From assembly GCA_015680905.1 (NCBI GenBank), contig CM027377.1:65493501-65557500 (forward strand): DNA of 64,000 bases, in the 5' to 3' direction. A program made the translations under genes and the position numbers. Under the pieces are notes generated by a model, which was given only the letters and a program-made list of their open reading frames with translations, was not told the origin of the DNA and searched no databases. The number at the start of each line of letters is the position of its first letter. The first letter of the stretch is position 1. Of this stretch, positions 10,561 to 22,773 are shown one piece after another. Origin of the DNA: Coptis chinensis. Lineage: Eukaryota > Streptophyta > Magnoliopsida > Ranunculales > Ranunculaceae.

Positions 10561-13500
10561 TGTTTCTTTTTCTTTGCGACTATTTAATAGTGAAAACCCT
10601 TCGTTTCTACTTTCGTTCTCTCTCCCAGAAGTGCCACCAAAGTGTGTGAGTAGGATTAGGAATTAATTTGGGATTTTAATTGTGAAAATTGGAGGAAACC
10701 CTTCACTTTCTCTCCCCCACCATTCTGTTCTCCCACAATTAGATTAAAAAAAAACCCCCTTTGCCACTTCGCATTCTCCAAACTACCTCTCACTATGAAT
10801 TCTTTGTCACCCCTCCACAATTCTATTAAAAGGACCAAGCTGTTGTCTCTGTGGATTGTTTGTTTCTGATCAACACTGTTTTGCTCTTTCTGATCCGTTT
10901 GTTTCATAAACTCGAAACTCAATAAACTATTGTGGTAGGTAAATAAAAACTTATGCAGTTCTTATGTTTTGATGGGTTACCGAATTTGCTTGGATTCCTT
11001 CTTATTGCATATTTGAAGTGTCGTTGAATTCCAGATATGAACTTACTAAAGATCCTCTAATAATCTCCGTTCATTTCTATTTTAAGTTGACCTTACTGAA
11101 TTTTCGTTCTTGAGGACTGCAATCCATTACCTATGTCAATTGTTTTATGGTTTGAATTTGTGTAAATCCAAATCATGCTTATTAATTTGCCTTATAGGTG
11201 TCCGAATAAATGTCTAGAAAAAGAAAAAAGAAAAGGCAATCACTCCCTAAGATGATTATGTGAGTTGGAAGATGCTCAGGTACGTGAGTAAGTCATTCTT
11301 CGGTGTAGTTGCATCTATTCATCCATTTATTTATATGTTTGGTTGTTTTGCTAACTTCTGGCAATCTGGCTAGGGACGTGGGATGTAGCCTATGCTGCAA
11401 CTCCTGGAAAACTAAAGTACTTTTGCTCAACTAACACGGCTCACTTTGCAAATATGCAACAATTTTAAGCATAGCTTCCAAATCTACGCATTAGGTATTT
11501 TCTTATTGGAATGAATTGCTTGGTTTTGAACATCAATGTTTACGATATTTAGTATCATTTTCCATCTATTCTCTTTCTTATACATGGTTTTGTATGAAGG
11601 CCGGTATTATCTTAATATACTTTGTATGAAGCATTTTTTTGGCATTGATATGTAGTGATGATCTTATGTTCTTATGGCAGCATCTCTGTTCATTTGTGTA
11701 GTCAAGTTATCATTTATGCAGGAAAATTTGCACACTAACTGTTTATGATCACCAAGTAAGCTAGAATGATAAAATTGTAAACTGAATCTCTGTAGTCAAT
11801 TTTATGCAGATCTTCACAAAACTGCAGTTTTTTATTGTGTTTTGGCCTTTGGGTTCCAAGGTATAGCAAACTCTGAAAGTGATTCAGCAGCCAATCTCTG
11901 AGGAGTTCTTCTAAAATAACAATTTTCATAAGGTTTGCAATTCAATTGTACTCTGTAGTAGTTGCATTTTATCTAATTTCTCTTCACTATAGCAATGAAC
12001 ATTCAACATTTTTTTTTAATCTTAAGTTAATTATTTGATTTGGCTTGATATAAAAAAACACATGGGTAAAAACACACTTATGGGGATTTCAAAATATCAT
12101 AAAGTTTAATTTTGAGATTGAGCTTAAACTACCCACACATGACAATTGGCTTTTGCAGTTTCATGTTTTCTATTGGTTATTTGGAAGAAAATTGAATTTG
12201 ATCTTTCAGAGACGTGAAAGAGTAGGTATGTCATTGATTCCTTGCGTCTTATCGACCAATTCAAGCTGGCTGGTGGGGACATCTTTATTGGTGGCTGGCG
12301 GGAACATCTCTCTCACTTTCAAGCTTGAATTGTATAACAAAATTATAAATGACCTTTTCCGATAAGCTTTTGAAAAGTTGTTTTGATCCAACTTTAGCAT
12401 TCACTCGCTAATATTCAACATGTATCTATTTTTTGCCAGACTAATTTATACTTCTTTATAACAATGCTACCACCTAATCGTCGCCTTAAAATCTGTCCCG
12501 AAAAATGAGAGTTTGATTGGACTACCAGTATTCAATTAGACTATGAGAGTTTGATTGGACTTTGTTGCGTGTAGAGATGATAATTGATTCTTATCAGTGG
12601 CTAATAGAAAAACATTATTACTATTTGTTTATTATTAACTTTTTTACATTCTTTTTTTCTTAATTCGTAATTGACATTTGTTATCTCAACACTAAGTATG
12701 TTTTGAAGCTCAAGTTCAGAAGTTCCGCTATTTGATCCTTATATGTATATTTTTTTCTAATAGAATTCTTAGACTGATATTCTTTTGTTTCCATTTGGAA
12801 CTTTTCTTATTTATGTATTATTCATCCCCAGAAAGGAAAGCACCAAAGCTTGATAATAATCTCTTAAAGCGCTTTCTCTCTCAGGTACGTCTTTGCACAT
12901 GATTTTATGCTCCTTTTTTTTATGTTTCTATTTTATTGAACTAATATAGTAGTGGTGAAAAAAAATGGATTTTGTATGCGAGGATGCTAGATTACTTATT
13001 TAAATATATTAAGCTTTATATTTTCATTGTTATGTTTATGTCATGGGAGTGGAGTACACTGTTGGCAAAGATTGTTACAAGCAATTGACTGAACCAGACT
13101 TAGAAATTGCACAACATGCGTTTAATAATCACCAATATTAGTTGTCAAATATGACACTGAGGTCTAAGTTAGCCCAAGCCACCTTGACGCTAAGAGGGTT
13201 TGTTTTTTTTTTTTTTTTTTTTTACCCTGACTAAGGTTGCCTCAGCTAAGGGTAAAGTTTTGTCAAGACTACTTATTGGCTTTATTATGGTTTAACACAC
13301 TTTATTAATTGTAATAGAAATGAACCCCCCCCTCGCCTTATTTTTTATTTTCCTTGATGCATGACGTTTTTGGAAATTTTATTGCAGTTGTCGTTCTTCA
13401 TAGGGGGTGAAGTTACACCTGATTAATGTATCTATCTACTTCCCTTGGAAAAGGTATTCGACCATACCCCAAACTATTTTTTCTCTCTGGAAGTATTTTG

Positions 13501-13881
13501 TTGATTATTTATCTACAATTCTTTTTAGTTTTGCATTATGTATATGTAGATTAGTTAACTAAATAATTTTAAGTGGGGTTGAAATGCTAAATCAGTATAG
13601 ATTATGTGTATCTTAGTGATATTTGACTCCGTATAGTTTGGATGTTAGGCTAGAATCGACATTGACGTTTCATTGTTAGATGATTAGATGTTTTTGAACT
13701 ATTTGTTACTAAAATATGATGTGCATTTGCTTCGAGAAATTTGAAGAGTCAACTTTAGCTTAGGTTAATTTTAATTATCTATACCTCATTTCAACTTTTT
13801 TGCATATAGATATGGTTGTTTAAACTTTGTTGTCATCAACATTTACAGACCAAATATTTGTTAGAATGTTACCTATTTCAT
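10561..13881 (+). other. Exon-like pieces of an unrecognised transcribed region
   Basis: At 10561-10935 a pyrimidine-rich, leader-like stretch ends in a donor-like GTAGGTAAAT. Further acceptor/donor pairs bracket short segments, such as 11199-11277 (ending CTCAG|GTACGTGAG) and 12833-12885 (ending CTCTCAG|GTACGT), but no frame joins into a recognisable protein. The stretch also has a 22-base T run at 13203-13224 and an inverted repeat CAATTCAAGCT/AGCTTGAATTG at about 12257-12335. It may be a decayed or noncoding host transcription unit. The LINE and the gypsy element that follow would then lie in its introns. Confidence 0.25.
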
Positions 13882-13892
13882 TTTAAAGAGTT
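13882..13892. repeat. Target-site duplication of LINE (left copy)
   Basis: TTTAAAGAGTT abuts the poly-T (poly-A tail on the minus strand) and is repeated at 18459-18469 on the other side of the LINE. An 11-bp duplication is normal for target-primed reverse transcription. Confidence 0.85.
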
Positions 13893-13941
13893 TTTTTTTT
13901 CCAAATAAGCTAGGGTTAGGCTGACCCCCACCTGTATTAAT

Positions 13942-14433
13942 CTAACTTTTCCTTACATATATAGTACCACTCTCATCCTCGTTTACAATGTTCTGTACAA
14001 CAAAATCCAGAGGATAAGCAAAATGTACAGTAGAAAATTCAGCATTTTCATCACTTTTATGTAAACTAGCAAAATAATCAGCTACCCTATTCACTTCTCG
14101 AAAAGCATGTGAGAAAGATATGAAACTGAATCTTTCCTTCTTCCTTTCAATAGCCGCTACAACATCTCGACAATACCAGGGAGGTTCCTCAATTTTGTTG
14201 ATTGCATTGACGGCTCTTATAGAATCCGCTTCTACTTCTACCTCTAAGAATCCTTCTATCAGACATCGATCCAGACATACCTCTATAGCTTTTAGTTCTT
14301 GGAATATAACTGACGCCATACCACCACTTCCACTAAATGCAGCCATAACCCTGCCTTCATTATTTCTAATCACTCCTCCATGTCCCGGTCCATGGCTATT
14401 CAAGGCTCCATCAGTGTTTGCTTTCAATCTCAT
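13942..14433 (-). pseudogene. LINE ORF2 C-terminal RNase H domain
   Basis: The frame shows NTDGALNSHGPGHGGVIRN at its start (first catalytic Asp in NTDGA), then ELKAIEVCLD (Glu), VEADS (Asp) and REVNRVADYFA near the end. These are the RVT_3-type RNase H motifs known at the C-terminus of plant L1 ORF2, where the enzyme degrades the RNA strand of the RNA:DNA hybrid. The four key acidic positions appear present. It is cut off from the upstream ORF2 by a frameshift near 14430. It ends in a normal stop shortly before the poly-A. Confidence 0.85.
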
Positions 14434-15514
14434 ACCGATCGGAGGAACCCATAATGCATCGCGTTTGCATCCTGTTGCTTGAATTCACTGGTAATACCAA
14501 TTCTAAGCAACAACCCTCTTCCCCTTGCACTCTCTCTGAGCTCCGGTCGAAGCACCTGAAGATAATTTCTCAAATCTCTAACCATCTTGTTAAAAACTGA
14601 CTCCGGAGGTTTTCCATCATGTCGAAAGAGTCTTGAATTCCGTTCCTTCCATATATAATCTACCGATGCACATATGAACACCTTATATATCTCTCCCACC
14701 TCAACATTTTTACATTGTCGGATAATCGAAACCCATTCCCTATTCGCATTGGAGGCATCAGTGTGAATACCTAGTAGCTGTTTCACCCTTTCAAAGAAAT
14801 TTCTTGAGTATTGACACTCAAAAAAAATAAATGCTACTTGAGTATTCCCTCGCTATCGTTACATAAGCAAAGACATCGACAATTAAGGATCCTCTTATGC
14901 ACTAACCTGTCCTGTGTTGGTATACTATTAGAAAACAGCTGCCAAGTGGAATGGCATGGCAGAACCCATTTTCCCCATACCATACTGCACCAAGGTTTCC
15001 TCTCTCTTGCTCTGGACAAAGCTTCATAAGCACTCTTGGAATTAAATTTGCCACTATGATGAGGAGTCCAGACAATGTAGTCTTTTTCCAGGTGTGAGCT
15101 GATTTGCACTTCAGTGATTTCCTTCCTCAAACTTGCCGCCTGCAGATTTTGGACTTCTGAGTTCCATGTACCATCGGATATAAGGATACTTACTGTAGCA
15201 TTCAGTGGATAATCCCATGCCTCTCTTGCTTCTGCGTCTTCGATCAAAGGAGATCTCGAACACCAAATATCATGCCATAAAAGAGTGTCTTCCCCATTCG
15301 CAATCTCATACCTGATAAACTTTTTGGCTTCAGTCCTCGTCTCCAAGATGTTTCTCCACGTCCATGAGCAGTCTTTTGGGATACTCATGGACCAGAAAAA
15401 TTTCTCTTTAATGTGCTGCTGCCATGTCCAGTCGACCCAAACCGTTTCTTCTCTTGTGACCACCTTAAAAATCAACCCACAGTAAGCTCCAATGTTCCAC
15501 CTTTGTATGTTCAT
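14430..15514 (-). pseudogene. LINE ORF2 zf-RVT linker region, frameshifted
   Basis: Two frames (15514-14834 and 14786-14430) lie between RT and RNase H. The first has IRYEIANGEDTLLWHDIWC, then VWTPHHSGKFNSKSAYEAL and FSNSIPTQDRLVHK, the conserved signature of the zf-RVT domain. The frame is lost where the paired cysteines should follow (..CRCLCLC). The second has VDYIWKERNSRLF, typical of the same region. At least two frameshifts (about 14830 and about 14430) break the protein. Confidence 0.8.
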
Positions 15515-17388
15515 GACACCCAGACCCCCTTCCTCCTTAGACAGACAAACAAAGCGATTAGCCTAGCTTGGTGATGCCCTTTCCTCTCTGTAGACCCAGT
15601 CCACAAAAAATTTGCACATATCTGTTGCACTTGTTCAAGAACCGTAGAAGGTAGGATGAAAGTTCTGGACCAAAAGGTGTGAAAAGCAAGAAGCACCGAG
15701 TTTATAACTTGTAATCTTCCTACATGAGACAACAACTTTGACTTCCAGTTCGAAATCTTACTAGTAACCTTCTCTATTAGCGGTTGACATTCTCTAATCC
15801 CCAGCCTAGCAGAGATGAGTGGCAGCCCAAGATATCTCACTGGTGGTTTAATCAAATCAATACCCATAATCTCCGCTAAAGCTGTTGCATCCGGATGACT
15901 AAGGCCTCTAGCTAGTAAAGACGTCTTGTGAGTATTGATTTTTAGCCCTGTCGCATCTCCAAAGGTTTTTAATCCTGCTTTAACCGCTGTCACTGATGCA
16001 CTATCACCTTTGCAAAACATGAGAACATCATCTGCAAAAGCTAGATGAGACAGCCTCACCTTGCTACATTTGGAGTGAAAAAGGATATCTTTGTTGTTGA
16101 AGCTTTGCATCAGGATAGCAGTTAGGATTTCCATCACCAACACAAAGAGATACGGTGATAATGGGTCACCTTGGTGAATACCTTTTTTTCCAGCAAAGAA
16201 ACCTTCCGGAGCTCCATTGATAAGGATAGAATATGAAGGAGTCGCAATGCACATCTCTACCCATTTAACCATAGTTTCCGGAAAATTGAAAACTATGCAC
16301 ATCATTAGTATAGCCTCCCAACTCACCGAGTCATACGCTTTCCTTATATCCAGCTTTATAGAGCATCTGGGAGTACCATACTTCCTATCATAGCCTCTGA
16401 GAAGTTCATGAGACAGAAGGATATTGTCCTGTATAGATCTGTCAGGAATGAACGCGGACTGGTTAGAATGTACAATATCATTGATCACTTTCTTAATCCT
16501 ATTTGCTATGATCTTAGATATGCATTTATACACCGTGTTACATAGAGCAATAGGTCTAAAGTCCTCAACCTTTGTGGGGTTTTGAACCTTAGGAATAAGA
16601 CAGAGAAACGTGGCATTAACACCTCTCGGAAATTTACAAAATTTAAAAGCATTGAGAATGGCCTGAGTAAAGTCATTCCCTACAATAGACCAACAACTCA
16701 TGAAAAAGAAAGGTGTGAAACCATCTGGTCCCGAGGTTGCCTTCTTATTCATGCCAAAGAGAGCTGCTTTCACTTCTTCCGGTGATATATCACTGCCTAA
16801 CTCTGCTGCCATGTTCGGTGATACCACTGCTTTGACTTTTAAGCTGTTAAAGAAGCCTCTGCCACTTATCTCTTCAGATTCAGACCCCAGCATCTCTCCG
16901 TAGAATTCCAAAAACGCCTTGCTCACCTCTGCTTGACCAATCACAGAATCACCACTTTGGTTCTGCAGACACCAAATGCCACTCTTGGCCTTCTTTTCCT
17001 CCAAAGCTTTAAAGAAAAAAGTCGTACACTTGTCTCCTTCCCTTACCCATGCTTCATCATATTTCTCCTTAATCTCCTCAGCCTCAATTCTTGCTAGCTC
17101 ACTGTATTTCTCCAGAGCTATCCTTTCATTTTGTCCTAAGATCAAGTCCCAAGGCTTGTTCTGCACTTGTCTTTGCAAATCATATAGCACCTCCCTCGCC
17201 TGTTGCACTCTTGTGTGGATGTCAGAAAAATTCCTCCTAGCCCAAGGCTTGATTTTATCCTTCAAGAGTTTAAGCTTTTGAATCAGTAGATACATCGGAT
17301 TGGTAAAAAGCTGTGTTGCCCATGTTTCCGACAACAGTTCCTGAAATTCTTTGTGCTGCACCCAATGATTTTTGAATCTGAATGGCAA
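15511..17388 (-). pseudogene. LINE ORF2 reverse transcriptase
   Basis: About 625 codons in one frame. It begins with the EN-RT linker (FRFKNHWVQHKEF) and has the RT fingers/palm with GPDGFTPFFF, RPIALCNTVYKCISK, FIPDRSIQDN, DIRKAYDSVSW, GIHQGDPLSPYLF and the catalytic HLAFADDVLMF, then YLGLPL and a thumb region. RT copies its own RNA at nicked chromosomal DNA (family knowledge). The palm motifs look intact, so this part decayed little. It overlaps the EN frame near 17283-17388 because of a frameshift rather than a true second ORF. Confidence 0.9.
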
Positions 17389-18116
17389 AGCTTTATGTTA
17401 TAATCATACCAAGAAAGTAACACCGAGAGTGGTCTGAAATTCCTTTTGCGGCAAAACTCCACCCTTGAAGTAGGGTATATATCATTCCATAGACCATTAA
17501 CCAAGCATCTATCGATTTTGGTCATAATCCTTCCTCTTCCCACCACTTTGTTATTCCACATGTAGAAAAACCCATTAAAACTTAGATCCGACAATCCTGC
17601 GCTTTGGATGCAATCAACAAAATCCACAACTTCACTCGGATGTACCTGTTTGCCACCCACTCTCTCTTCAGCTTTAGAGATGTTGTTAAAATCTCCCACC
17701 ACAGTCCAAGGCACCGTGACTGTATTGTGTATCGCAGTAATATCCCTCCATAGCCCAAGCCTGAGCATCTTTGAATTCCTTGCATACACCACCGTCAGTA
17801 AAAATACTTCATTGGTTGGCCTAAATGTAACTTGACAATGTATGAACTGATCAGATTCATGAAACTTTACTATATCTATCTTGAACGGATCCCAACACAC
17901 CCATATTCGACCTGCCGGATCCTTATTATAGTTATTTGTGTGTGCCCAGAGTGGACAACAAATGTTCCTAATCAAGTCATACTTCTCCTGTCTCACTTTA
18001 GTTTCCAATAAACAGAAAACACTCAGCTTCTTATTTATTCTGACTTTATTGATTTCCCTCTCCTTCTCTATGTCATTCGTTCCTCTGACATTCCAAAAGC
18101 CCATGGATGTTATCAT
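17283..18116 (-). pseudogene. LINE ORF2 N-terminal apurinic endonuclease
   Basis: The frame starts with GFWNVRGTND, has FCLLETKV (catalytic Glu), WTVVGDFNNI (Asp/Asn) and MTKIDRCLVN in place of the usual LDR-LVN. The terminal SDH motif is not visible: where it should be the frame reads RNFRPLSVLLS. EN nicks target DNA to prime reverse transcription. A frameshift near 17390 detaches it from the RT. The loss of the SDH motif would inactivate the domain even without the frameshift. Confidence 0.85.
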
Positions 18117-18454
18117 CTTCGATTTTTGTTCTTGGAGCGTTTCGGTCTGCCCCTTCCTTTTTTCCCTTTGCTCTGAGTATTGGGTGAATTCTCCTGATTC
18201 GACTTCTCACCGCACACTCTACCTGATCTTGTCACCATCCCACTGGTTTTCTCTGTAGTTGGTGTGCATAGTGACAACTCATTAACAGGTTCAACTATTT
18301 GGTCATGAAAAAATTCCATATCCCCATCCAAGATCTCTTCTTCTATAAACTCTTCCATCTCATTAATGTCTGACAGCATGTGGAATCTACTTTCTTCCAT
18401 GTTGAACGCCTGCAGCAACTCCTCTTCTAGCCTCTGAACTAAGTCTGCACTCAT
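18113..18454 (-). pseudogene. LINE ORF1 C-terminal remnant
   Basis: A 113-codon frame ends four bases into the EN frame. It is acidic at first (MEEFIEEEILDGD) and strongly basic at the end (GKKGRGRPKRSKNKNRR), as ORF1 tails of plant L1 elements often are (nucleic-acid binding, probably nuclear). The ATG is only about four bases from the element end, so it is likely an internal Met of a truncated ORF1 rather than the native start. No RNA-recognition or zinc-knuckle part remains. Confidence 0.6.
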
Positions 18455-18458
18455 CTCC

Positions 18459-18469
18459 TTTAAAGAGTT
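18459..18469. repeat. Target-site duplication of LINE (right copy)
   Basis: TTTAAAGAGTT, identical to 13882-13892. It marks the 5' edge of the inserted LINE. Confidence 0.85.
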
Positions 18470-18650
18470 GGTATACTGTCATTTAAAAATGGTTTGTTCA
18501 TATTATTGAATTGTAAACTCTGCCATTATTTCTGTCTTTGGCTTTGAAGCACTCTTTATGGTGCTATGAAGTGAGAAGGTAATCATTGATAAACAAGAAA
18601 ACCAAGAAATAAAAATGAGAGATAATGAGGTGGTTAGGTGGAAATGGTAT

Positions 18651-18968
18651 TGATGCGAGGACGCAATAGATTATCATGTGCACAGCACATGCATAATGCT
18701 ACAGCTAGAGTTTATCTTTTATTCTACTTCTATTTTAAATCCTTAGTTAATTAGAATTAGACTAGCTTTTATTTTAGTTTCCCAAGTTCTATTATGATTA
18801 GGATTTGTTAACTAGTTCTCTATATAAGCAGATGTAAACCTTAAGATTTTCAGACTTGATTATTATTATTGAATTAAAAGAATTCATTTTTATTCATTAG
18901 ACCCTAGTTTTGGGTATCTTTATACATTGTGTATCTATTGTTCTTGCTTCTGCGACAAAGATACATCA
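18651..18968 (+). repeat. 5' LTR of gypsy element 18651-24582
   Basis: 318 bp, opening TGATGCGAGG and closing GATACATCA. It contains a TATA-like CTCTATATAAGCAG at about 18820, the likely promoter. Its partner is 24263-24582; most differences lie in the first 60 bases. Confidence 0.95.
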
Positions 18969-18971
18969 AAT

Positions 18972-18981
18972 TGGTATCAGA
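18972..18981 (+). other. Primer-binding site, initiator tRNA-Met type
   Basis: TGGTATCAGA lies three bases after the 5' LTR and is complementary to the 3' end of plant initiator tRNA-Met, the usual primer of chromoviruses. It is a primer site and not a tRNA gene. Confidence 0.85.
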
Positions 18982-19010
18982 TTTTTATATTTTTTCCTAG
19001 TTTGCTCGTC

Positions 19011-20770
19011 ATGGCCACTCAACGAAGAGGACGCGGACGACCACCGTGATGAATACAAGATTGGTTCGTGTTGAGAAAGAATTGCAAGCAAATTTCGACC
19101 GATTTTAGCGACATAAAAAGAGATTTTGATGAAGCTCGTACCTGATTTTCAACCCAAACACACCATTGACGTTGTGGACAGACAGTGGGTGGACGATGAC
19201 CACCAAGATTCCCACCACTCTGGTTCTGAAGTTGAGTTAGTTGTTGCAGCCCAAAATACTCAATCGAATCGACGCCGCAATCATGCACCTTCGCGCAGAA
19301 CTTCTCCACATCCATCTTCCATTGAAAGCGATAAAGAATCGCTTGTAGCTTCAAGCACTAAATCACCATCTTCTCCAATTCGTCGATTGGGACGACCTAT
19401 TATTGATGGAAGTGGTCCGATTTTGAATCCCACTGCTCGGGGTCGATTTCCTCGTGCTGATTTGGCCTTCCCGAGTCAAGATCGCAGACGCAATCACACA
19501 ATTCGAGTTCCCCATGTTGATCAAACTTTTCAGCATAAAGATTTTGCTCCCGAAATTTATTATGATGCAGATCTCGATGCAAATCGCATAAGCTATCGCC
19601 GAATCTGGGGCCTTGGCCGTGGTCAAAGGCATATTGATGCTTCTGTTACTCCTGGTCATCTTCTCCAGCAGAATTTCGATCGGCCAAAGAGACGATCCTA
19701 TTGCCTAATTCACGGGCTGGGCAAACTACTGCTCCTTGGGCTTCTAATGTGCAGGCCCATGGAAGACCTCATGATACTTTCAGGGCTACAAATTATATTC
19801 CAGTCCAACATAATACTAGGCCTGCCCGCAAGAACGTTGTTACTGCTGACCAGGGTGCACCCCATTCCCCTGACCCAGTTGATTCGCCACCCCCTTCGCT
19901 CTGCCGACAGCCACGTCGGTTAGCACCAGCTTTTGATCCTCCGGACCCTTCAGATTCTCCATCTAGTCCTTCTCCACCAAGGCGCAATAACCACAATAGG
20001 CGCAATCAAAGGCGTGGGCATCAACAAAATGTGCACCATAATACAGGTAATTTTGATATTAATCGTTTATTGCACATTTTAGAGAAGAATCAGATGGGTG
20101 ATATTAAATTAGACGTGCCTGAATTTAATGGAAAATTGCAGCCTGATGCTTTTGTCGACTGGTTAAATAAGATTGAAAAAGTTTTTGATTATAAAAATTT
20201 TGAAGATCCAAAGTGTGTTAAATTAGTTGCGACTAAATTAACGGGCTATGCACTTGTTTGGTGGGATGAACTTCAATTGACTCGTGCTAAATTGGGTTAC
20301 AATAAGATTACTACATGGGATAAGATGCGCCAAGAGTTGAAAAAAGAATTTATTCCTCATGACTATGAAAGGGATTTATTCATGCGCCTCCAAAACTTGA
20401 AACAACGGCTTCAAAGTGTGGCTGGGTATACTGAGGAGTTTCTTTTGTTGTGCACACGAGCTGATTTGTCTGAATCCGTCGATCAAAAAATTGGGCGTTA
20501 TTTGAATGGGTTGTGAAAACCACTTCGAGAGGCATTAGCTTTCAAAGATGTTTATGATATGTCCGATGCTATTAAATATGCTCTCAAAGCTGAAGATCTG
20601 CTTCGCTCATCCCCTTTAGCTACGGCTAGTGCCACTTCTACCCATGTTACTTCGTCATCCAAACCTCCTCCTACCAGAGTAGGTCCAATCACATGCTATG
20701 AGTGTAAGGAAATTGGACATGTTCGTAGTGACTGTCCTAAACGCAAGCGCGTGGGTTTAACACAGGATGA
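19011..20770 (+). pseudogene. Gag of gypsy element, with nonsense and frameshift
   Basis: ATG 19011 starts MATQRRGRGRPP and is stopped by TGA at 19047. The coding sense then continues in frames 19126-19700 and 19701-20516 (frameshift near 19700) and beyond a TGA at 20514. The capsid part has PEFNGKLQPDAFVDWLNKIE, YALVWWDELQ and EEFLLLCTRADL, typical of the gag domain that forms the particle. The zinc knuckle CYECKEIGHVRSDCP at about 20695-20740 has the complete CX2CX4HX4C for RNA packaging. The coding part before the capsid is Arg/Pro/Ser-rich. Confidence 0.85.
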
Positions 20771-20799
20771 AGAAAATCTCAACCATCCGGAAGAAGACG

Positions 20800-22694
20800 T
20801 CACTGAGATTGATGACTTTTTAACTTATGCAGATTCTGGTTGTCCCCAGTTGATTGTTCGTCGTTCTTTAATTACTCCAGTTGTTAAGCATGATCCTACG
20901 TCATGGCTTCGTCATAATATCTTCCGTACTCGCTACACTTCGAATGGCATGTTATGTAATGTTATCATTGACAGTAGTTCCAGTGATAATATTGTTTCTA
21001 AAGATATGGTGGACAAGCTGAAACTCAAGGATGAGCCACATCCTGAACCTTACACTATTTCTTGGTTACAGGATGGTGCCACAGTCAAGGTTACTCGCCG
21101 TTGTCTAGTTTCATTCTCCATTGGTCCTAAATACAAGGATGATGTTTGGTGTTCTATTACACCCATGGACGCATGCCACTTGTTACTTGGTCGTCCCTGG
21201 CAGTATGATCTCCTTGTTATTCATAATAGGCGTGAGAACACTTATACTTTCACTTCTAGTGGCGAGAAAATTGTTTTGGCACCACTGACTCCATTTCGCC
21301 CACCTTCTCAACCACGCCCACCAGTGAAACCAGGTTTTCTAGTAGACGGACGTCATTGCGGTATGTTTCTTGCTCTTACTGCGTCATTTCTTGCAAACCC
21401 TACTACTATACCACCTGTGTTACAACCAATGCTAGATTCATATTCTGATGTTTGTACTGAGCCTGCTAATGGAGGATTGCCCCCTTTACGAGATATCCAA
21501 CATGCTATTGATCTTATTCCTGGAGCTCCCCTCCCTAACTTACCACATTATCGCATGGCTCCTTCTGAACACGCCGAGTTACAGAGGCAAGTTACTGAGT
21601 TATTAGCTAAGGGATTTGTTAGAGAGAGTATGTCCCCTTGTGCTGTGCCAACTTTACTTACTCCTAAGAAAGATGGGAGTTGGAGAATGTGTGTTGATAG
21701 CAGGGCTATTAACAAAATCACTGTGAAATATCGTTTTCCCATTCCACGCCTTGAGGATATGCTTGATTCATTGCATGGTGCTAAGGTGTTTTCCAAGCTT
21801 GATTTGCGATCTGGATTTCATCACATTCGTATCCGCCTTGGAGATGAATGGAAAACTGCCTTTAAAACAAAAGACGGTTTATATGAGTGGTTGGTCATGC
21901 CCTTTGGTCTTTCTAATGCTCCTTCTACCTTCATGCGTCTTATGACTCAGGTTTTGAAGCTTTATCTGAATAAATTTTGTGTTGTCTACTTTGATGATAT
22001 TTTGATTTACAATTCTTCTGAGTCTGAACATATCAAGCATATTGAGATTCTTTTGGGTGTTTTGCGTACTGAGAAGCTTTATTTACAACTCAAGAAATGT
22101 TCTTTCATGGTTGACTCGTGGTATTTTTGGGGTTTCTTGGTTTCTGCCGATGGTATTCGTGTTGATGATTCCAAAGTCCAGGCTATTATTGAGTGGCCTG
22201 TTCCTTCTACAGTGACTCAGGTTCGTAGTTTTCATGGTTTAGCTTCTTTCTATAGAAGGTTCATTCATAATTTCAACAGTATTATGGCTCCTTTAACTAC
22301 TTTGACGTGTGAGAAAGCTTTCAAATGGACTACTGAAGCTAATGAGGCATTTGACTTGATTAAGAAGAAGATGACTTCTGCTCCTGTTCTAGTTTTGCCA
22401 GATTTCACTCAACTCTTTGAGGTAACATATGATGCTTGTAAGTATGGCATTGGTGCTGTTTTGAGCCAAAATGGCAAGCCGGTTGCTTTCTATAGTGAGA
22501 AACTTACTGGTGCTAAATTGAATTATTCTACATTTGACTTGGAGTACTATGCGCTTGTTGTCCGCATGCGACATTGGCATCATTATCTTATTCATCGTGA
22601 ATTCCTCATAAAGTCTGACCATGAAGCTCTTCGTTATCTTAATACTCAGAAGGATGTCAGTACTCAACATATCAAGTGGAACTCTTTCTTGTAG
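20800..22694 (+). pseudogene. Gypsy pol: protease, reverse transcriptase, RNase H
   Basis: In a single open frame with the zinc knuckle. The retropepsin-like site reads IIDSSSSDNIVS at about 20965-21000 where D-S/T-G is expected, so the catalytic triad Gly is Ser. RT has KKDGSWRMCVDSRAINKIT, LDLRSGFHHI, VMPFGLSNAPSTFM and YFDDILIYN (catalytic Asp pair intact, about 21990). RNase H follows with VTYDACKYGIGAVLSQ and SDHEALRYLN. The frame ends at a TAG at 22692 just where a HIKW..FL motif is usual, so integrase is cut off. Confidence 0.9.
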
Positions 22695-22773
22695 AAATAT
22701 ACTTTCCACTTACGGTTCAATTTGGAAAGGATAATCGAAGTTCTTCGATGCTTTGAGTCGCCGTTAAGATCTC

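Larger units (their letters stand above)
13893..18458 (-). mobile_element. L1-type LINE retrotransposon, 5'-truncated, decayed
   Basis: A non-LTR retrotransposon of about 4.57 kb on the minus strand is bounded by the 11-bp duplication TTTAAAGAGTT, with its poly-A tail shown as TTTTTTTT at 13893-13900. In order from the 5' end it has an ORF1 remnant, an apurinic endonuclease, a reverse transcriptase (FADD), a zf-RVT-type region and a C-terminal RNase H. That is the standard plant L1 layout. It begins only about four bases before an ATG inside ORF1, so it is 5'-truncated. Frameshifts separate EN from RT and split the region between the RT and RNase H, so this copy cannot move. Confidence 0.9.

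Noticed and set aside
16582..17281. Plus-strand ORFs opposite the LINE reverse transcriptase
   Set aside because: They are antisense to a clear RT domain and have no motif of their own.
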